Source of the DNA: Arthrobacter sp. ATA002 | GTDB taxonomy: Bacteria > Actinomycetota > Actinomycetes > Actinomycetales > Micrococcaceae | Length of the DNA: 64,000 nt | Reading direction: 5' to 3' | NCBI RefSeq assembly: GCF_026898095.1 | Contig: NZ_CP114015.1 | Location: forward strand, 1,178,001-1,242,000 | In this document: one piece after another, positions 60,056-64,000 of the stretch | Numbering within the stretch: the stretch's first letter is position 1 | Layout: every line of letters starts with the position of its first letter | Program-made: the position numbers and the translations under genes | Notes under the pieces: generated by a model | What the model was told of the DNA's origin: nothing | The model's input: the letters and a program-made list of their open reading frames with translations, nothing else | The model's database searches: none

Positions 60056-63000
60056 CTACTGACGTTCGAAGGCCTTCTTGACAAGGATGTCCTGCTCCAC
60101 GGCGTGGCGCTTGGCCGAGCCGGTGGCGGTGGACGCCGACGCCGGGCGCGAGACCAGGCGAAGCGGCCGGTCCAGCTGCGCCGGCAGGTTTAGGCCGATA
60201 AACGGCCACGGGCCCTGATTGGCGGGTTCGTCCTGTGCCCACACGATGTCAGCGTTCGGGTACTTGGCGACAGCGGCCTGGATTTCCGCGACGGGCAGCG
60301 GGTACAGCTGCTCGACCCGCACGATTGCGGTTTTCTCGTCTCCGGCCTTCTGGCGGTTGGCCAGCAGGTCGTAGTACAGGCGCCCGGACACCAGCAGCAC
60401 GCGTTCGACGGCGTTTGCATCCAGATCGGCATGCTCGGGGATGACCGGCTGGAACGAACCCTGTGTGAAGTCCTCCACGGACGTTGCCGCAGCCTTCAAC
60501 CGCAGCAGCTGCTTCGGCGTGAAGATAATCAGCGGCTTCCGCGGCCGGCTGTAAGCCTGGCGCCGCAGCAGGTGGAAGTGCGAGGCACCCGTGGTGGGGT
60601 TGGCAACAATCATGTTGTCCTCGGCACACATCTGCAGGAAGCGCTCGATCCGGGCGGACGAATGATCCGGGCCCTGGCCCTCGTAGCCGTGCGGCAGCAT
60701 CAGCACCAGCGAGGAACGCTGGCCCCACTTCTGCTCGGCGGAGGAAATGAACTCGTCAATGATCGTCTGGGCGCCGTTGACGAAGTCGCCGAACTGGGCT
60801 TCCCACAGCACGAGCGCATCGGGGCGTTCCACGGAATAGCCGTATTCGAAGCCCATGGCCGCGAATTCCGAAAGCAGGGAATCATAGATCCAGAGCTTGG
60901 CCTGGTTGGGATCCAGCTCCGCCAGCGGGGTCCACTCTGCGCCGGTGGCGCGGTCGTGGAAGACGGCGTGGCGCTGGGTGAACGTGCCGCGGCGCGAGTC
61001 CTGGCCGGCAAGGCGTACGGGGACGCCCTCCATGACCAGGGATCCGAAAGCTGCGATTTCCGCAAAGCCCCAGTCGATGCCGCCTTCGCGGGACATCTGC
61101 TCGCGCTTTTCCAGCAGTGCCTTGAGCTTCGGATGCACAGTGAAGCCCTCGGGTACGGCCACATGGGCCTTGCCGATGTGGGCCAGCACCTCGGCGGAGA
61201 TCGCCGTGGACGCGGGCGACACGATCGTGCTGCCTTCCTGCTGGGAGGCCGGGCGTTCCAGATCGGAAACCGCTTCGGTGTCCTTGGTGATGACCGGCAG
61301 GGGAGAGGTCTGGGCGGCATGCGTTTCGGCGAAGACCCGCTCCAGGCGGCCCTGATAGTCGCGCAGCGCCTGCTCGGCTTCTTCCTGGCTGATGTCGCCG
61401 CGTCCGATCAGGGACTCGGTGTACAGCTTGCGGACGGAGCGCTTGGCCTCGATCAGGCTGTACATCATCGGCTGCGTCATCGAGGGGTCGTCGCCCTCGT
61501 TGTGCCCGCGGCGGCGGTAGCACACCATGTCGATGACGACGTCCTTGTTGAAGCGCTGACGGTAGTCGTAGGCCAGCTGCGCAATGCGCACAACCTGCTC
61601 CGGATCGTCACCGTTCACGTGGAAGATCGGCGCCTGGACCATCTTGGCGACGTCGGTGGAGTACACCGAGGAGCGCGAGGAGGTGGGCGAGGTGGTGAAG
61701 CCGACCTGGTTGTTGACCACGATGTGGATGGTTCCGCCGGTGCGGTAGCCGCGCAGCTGGGACAGGTTCAGCGTTTCCGCCACCACGCCCTGGCCTGCGA
61801 ACGCGGCGTCCCCGTGGATGAGGATGGGCAGGACAGGGAACTCGTCGCCCAGGTCCAGCCGGTCCTGCTTGGCACGGACGATGCCTTCGAGGACGGAGTC
61901 CCCGGCTTCGAGGTGCGAGGGGTTGGCAGCCAGGTACACCTTGGTCTGGTTGCCGTTGTCGGAGGTGAAGGTGCCTTCGGTGCCGAGGTGGTACTTTACG
62001 TCGCCGGAGCCCTGGACGCTGCGCGGGTCCTGGGTGCCCTCGAATTCGCGGAAGACCTGGGCGTAGGTCTTGCCGGCGATGTTGGTCAGCACGTTCAGGC
62101 GGCCGCGGTGCGCCATGCCGATGCCGACCTCGGCCAGGCCGTCGTCGGCTGCGCCGGAAATAACGGTGTCCAGCAGCGGAATCAGGGATTCGCCGCCCTC
62201 CAGCGAGAAGCGCTTCTGGCCGACAAACTTCGTCTGCAGGAAGGTTTCGAAGGCTTCAGCCGCGTTGAGCTTGCTGAGGATGCGCAGCTGCTCTTCGCGG
62301 GTGGGCTTGCTGTATTTGGTCTCGAGGCGTTCCTGGAACCATTCGCGCTCTTCGGGGTCCTGGATGTGCATGTACTCGATGCCGGCCGTGCGGCAGTAGG
62401 CATCGCGGAGCACGCCGAGGATTTTGCGCAGCTTCAGCATCGGCTTGCCGCCGAAGCCTCCGGTGGGCCATTCCCGGTCCAGGTCCCAGAGGGTCAGGCC
62501 GTGGTTCAGGATGTCCAGGTCCGCGTGGCGGCGCTGGACGTACTCCAGTGGATTCGTGTCGGCCATCAGGTGGCCGCGGACGCGGTAGGAGTGGATCAAC
62601 TGCTGGATGCGTGCAACCTTGTTGATCTGCTCTTCCGGGTTCACCTGGATGTCAGGGCTCCAGCGGACCGGCTCGTAGGGGATCCGCAGCGACTCGAAGA
62701 TATCGTCGTAGAAGTTCTGGTCGCCGAGGAGCAGCTGGTGGATGATGCGCAGGAACTCGCCGCTGCCGGCGCCCTGGATGACCCGGTGGTCGTAGGTGGA
62801 GGTCAGCGTGATGATCTTGGAAATGGCGTTGCGGGCGAGGATCTTTTCGTTTGATCCCTGGAACTCCGCCGGGTAGTCCAAAGCGCCGGCGCCGATGATG
62901 CAGGCCTGGCCCTTGGACAGGCGGGGCACGGAGTGAACCGTTCCGATGCCGCCCGGGTTGGTCAGGGAGATCGTGGTGCCCTTGTAATCGTCAGCCGTGA

Positions 63001-63901
63001 GCTTGCCGTTGCGGGCCTTCTTCACGAGGTCTTCATAGGCGTGCCAGAACTCCGAGAAGTTCAGCGTTTCAGCCTTCTTGATGTTCGGCACCACGAGCAG
63101 GCGGGTGCCGTCAGGCTTGGGCATGTCGATGGCCAGGCCGAAGTTCACGTGCGCGGGCTGAACGGCAACGGGCTTGCCGTCAACGACGTCGTAATAAACG
63201 TTCTGGGACGGGAACATGGCCGCTGCACGGATGATCGCGTAGCCCAGGAGGTGGGTGAAGGACACCTTGCCGCCGCGGGCGCGTTCCAGGTGGCTGTTGA
63301 TGACGATGCGGTTGTCGATCAAGAGCTTTGCCGGGACAGCGCGGACCGTGGTTGCGGTGGGGACGCTCAGGCTGAGGTCCATGTTGGTGGCGATCGCCTT
63401 GGCGGGCCCGCGCAGGACGTTGACCTTGTCTTCCTCGGCGGCGGCGCTGCTCGGCTGGGTCTTGGGCAGCTGCGCCGGGATCGGCGGTGTTTTGCTCTCG
63501 GCAGTCTTGCTGTCGGCTGCCTCAGTCTTGGCCTCGGCCGGCTTGGAGTCCTTGGCGGCGGAATTGGAAGCGGCGGGTTCCTTCGCGACCGGCGGCTTCC
63601 CCGACTGCTGGGACGCAGCGGGGGATTCTCCGGAGGCCTTCGGTTTGGCGGACTCGGCGTGCACTACCGGAAGCTGGCGTGTGGCCGGGTTGGCGCCAAG
63701 TTCACTCGGGGCAGAGCCGTTCCCGTTGGAAGCGGAGGTGCTGGAGCTCTGGGCTTCCTCATCCTTGAAGGAGTCGAAAATGCTCCACCACTTCTTGTCA
63801 ACCGAGTTTTTGTCCTTCAGATACTGCTCGTAGAGTTCATCGACAAGCCACTCGTTGCCGCCGAATTCTTCCGGCAGCCGGTGGTTGGATTGGTCTGGCA
63901 C
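60056..63901 (-). CDS. kgd: Multifunctional 2-oxoglutarate decarboxylase/dehydrogenase E1-E2 (Kgd)
   Basis: A 1281-residue actinobacterial fusion enzyme of the TCA cycle. Residues 1-45 are the E1 N-terminal segment, followed by a long Ala/Ser/Lys-rich linker (about 50-165). An E2-type acyltransferase domain (about 165-400, catalytic [11 protein letters not shown], but no lipoyl domain) and the thiamine-diphosphate E1 domain (about 420-1281, [34 protein letters not shown]) follow. It decarboxylates 2-oxoglutarate and can complete the dehydrogenase complex with other E2/E3 proteins. GTG at 63901 follows GAAGAGGCG. In 3.8 kb the frame is unbroken. Confidence 0.95.
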   Translation of the reverse strand: MPDQSNHRLPEEFGGNEWLVDELYEQYLKDKNSVDKKWWSIFDSFKDEEAQSSSTSASNGNGSAPSELGANPATRQLPVVHAESAKPKASGESPAASQQSGKPPVAKEPAASNSAAKDSKPAEAKTEAADSKTAESKTPPIPAQLPKTQPSSAAAEEDKVNVLRGPAKAIATNMDLSLSVPTATTVRAVPAKLLIDNRIVINSHLERARGGKVSFTHLLGYAIIRAAAMFPSQNVYYDVVDGKPVAVQPAHVNFGLAIDMPKPDGTRLLVVPNIKKAETLNFSEFWHAYEDLVKKARNGKLTADDYKGTTISLTNPGGIGTVHSVPRLSKGQACIIGAGALDYPAEFQGSNEKILARNAISKIITLTSTYDHRVIQGAGSGEFLRIIHQLLLGDQNFYDDIFESLRIPYEPVRWSPDIQVNPEEQINKVARIQQLIHSYRVRGHLMADTNPLEYVQRRHADLDILNHGLTLWDLDREWPTGGFGGKPMLKLRKILGVLRDAYCRTAGIEYMHIQDPEEREWFQERLETKYSKPTREEQLRILSKLNAAEAFETFLQTKFVGQKRFSLEGGESLIPLLDTVISGAADDGLAEVGIGMAHRGRLNVLTNIAGKTYAQVFREFEGTQDPRSVQGSGDVKYHLGTEGTFTSDNGNQTKVYLAANPSHLEAGDSVLEGIVRAKQDRLDLGDEFPVLPILIHGDAAFAGQGVVAETLNLSQLRGYRTGGTIHIVVNNQVGFTTSPTSSRSSVYSTDVAKMVQAPIFHVNGDDPEQVVRIAQLAYDYRQRFNKDVVIDMVCYRRRGHNEGDDPSMTQPMMYSLIEAKRSVRKLYTESLIGRGDISQEEAEQALRDYQGRLERVFAETHAAQTSPLPVITKDTEAVSDLERPASQQEGSTIVSPASTAISAEVLAHIGKAHVAVPEGFTVHPKLKALLEKREQMSREGGIDWGFAEIAAFGSLVMEGVPVRLAGQDSRRGTFTQRHAVFHDRATGAEWTPLAELDPNQAKLWIYDSLLSEFAAMGFEYGYSVERPDALVLWEAQFGDFVNGAQTIIDEFISSAEQKWGQRSSLVLMLPHGYEGQGPDHSSARIERFLQMCAEDNMIVANPTTGASHFHLLRRQAYSRPRKPLIIFTPKQLLRLKAAATSVEDFTQGSFQPVIPEHADLDANAVERVLLVSGRLYYDLLANRQKAGDEKTAIVRVEQLYPLPVAEIQAAVAKYPNADIVWAQDEPANQGPWPFIGLNLPAQLDRPLRLVSRPASASTATGSAKRHAVEQDILVKKAFERQ

Positions 63902-64000
63902 TGTTAATACGCCTCTTCCATGAGTTGCCTTTTGCCCTGATTGGCACCATGTCTGAGGGCTCGTAGCCTCAAAGCTCTCTGGTGCGGCCCGGCCGGTGTG

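Noticed and set aside
60431..62854. Open frame of about 800 codons on the plus strand inside kgd
   Set aside because: It is antisense to an intact, highly conserved enzyme and has no domain-like sequence.

Overview
The window looks like chromosome from a high-GC actinobacterium of the Micrococcaceae, most probably Arthrobacter or a close relative. The reasons are: actinobacterium-specific genes (WhiB1, an RsrA-type anti-sigma factor, the fused 2-oxoglutarate decarboxylase Kgd, bL37, a BldC-like regulator), many GTG/TTG starts, ATGA/GTGA start-stop overlaps, and a tmRNA tag ADSKRTDFALAA. There is no integrase, insertion sequence, CRISPR array, rRNA or tRNA gene. Most of the window is ordinary core chromosome. 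The accessory part is a cell-envelope glycopolymer region at about 11-28 kb.

Layout. 0-3.4 kb: a truncated membrane protein, a conserved unknown, a BldC-like regulator, and two Tad pilus genes (CpaB-like, CpaE-like). 3.5-10.2 kb: the giant NAD-dependent glutamate dehydrogenase, a PdtaS-type sensor kinase and whiB1, which has a CRP-like site upstream. 11.2-22.2 kb, plus strand: envelope polysaccharide genes, namely an OatA-like O-acyltransferase, glf, a GlfT2-like galactofuranosyltransferase, a Wzm/Wzt exporter, three amino-sugar genes (acetyltransferase, aminotransferase, oxidoreductase) and a GPI-mannosyltransferase-like protein. 22.3-28.1 kb, minus strand: a GT2 enzyme, a UPF0104 flippase-like protein and two large polytopic proteins, one YfhO-like, which resemble a three-component extracytoplasmic glycosylation system. 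28.5-34.3 kb: a VanY-type carboxypeptidase and the rest of the Tad pilus operon. 34.3-40.6 kb: two small genes, prfB, a decayed 3-hydroxybutyrate dehydrogenase, ftsE-ftsX, an M23 hydrolase, smpB and ssrA. 40.9-51.2 kb: a uracil-DNA-glycosylase-like gene, DUF1269 and DUF2568 membrane proteins, a GH13 glucosidase, a YbdK-type ligase, a methyltransferase, hisN, rsgA, aroA and a DoxX protein. 51.3-64 kb: sigH/sigR-rsrA with an exact SigR-type promoter, bL37, a peptide ABC transporter with a fused double ATPase, a degenerate SGNH protein and kgd.

A dominant technical feature is 22 single-base indels in homopolymer runs, breaking 18 genes. They include prfB, ftsE, smpB and aroA, which cannot plausibly all be dead. 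Restoring one base per run (20 missing, 2 extra) rejoins every gene into a family-typical protein of integral codon length. I therefore treat these as sequence errors and annotate the whole genes. The dehydrogenase remnant at 35.9-36.2 kb is different: it has lost its N-terminus, an internal block and its catalytic tyrosine, so it looks genuinely decayed.

Most interesting biologically: the split glycosylation module beside a galactofuran/amino-sugar export locus; the autoregulatory SigR promoter with an N-terminally extended sigma factor; the CRP site at whiB1; an SGNH protein lacking its catalytic residues; and a peptide permease with a roughly 150-residue membrane insertion.
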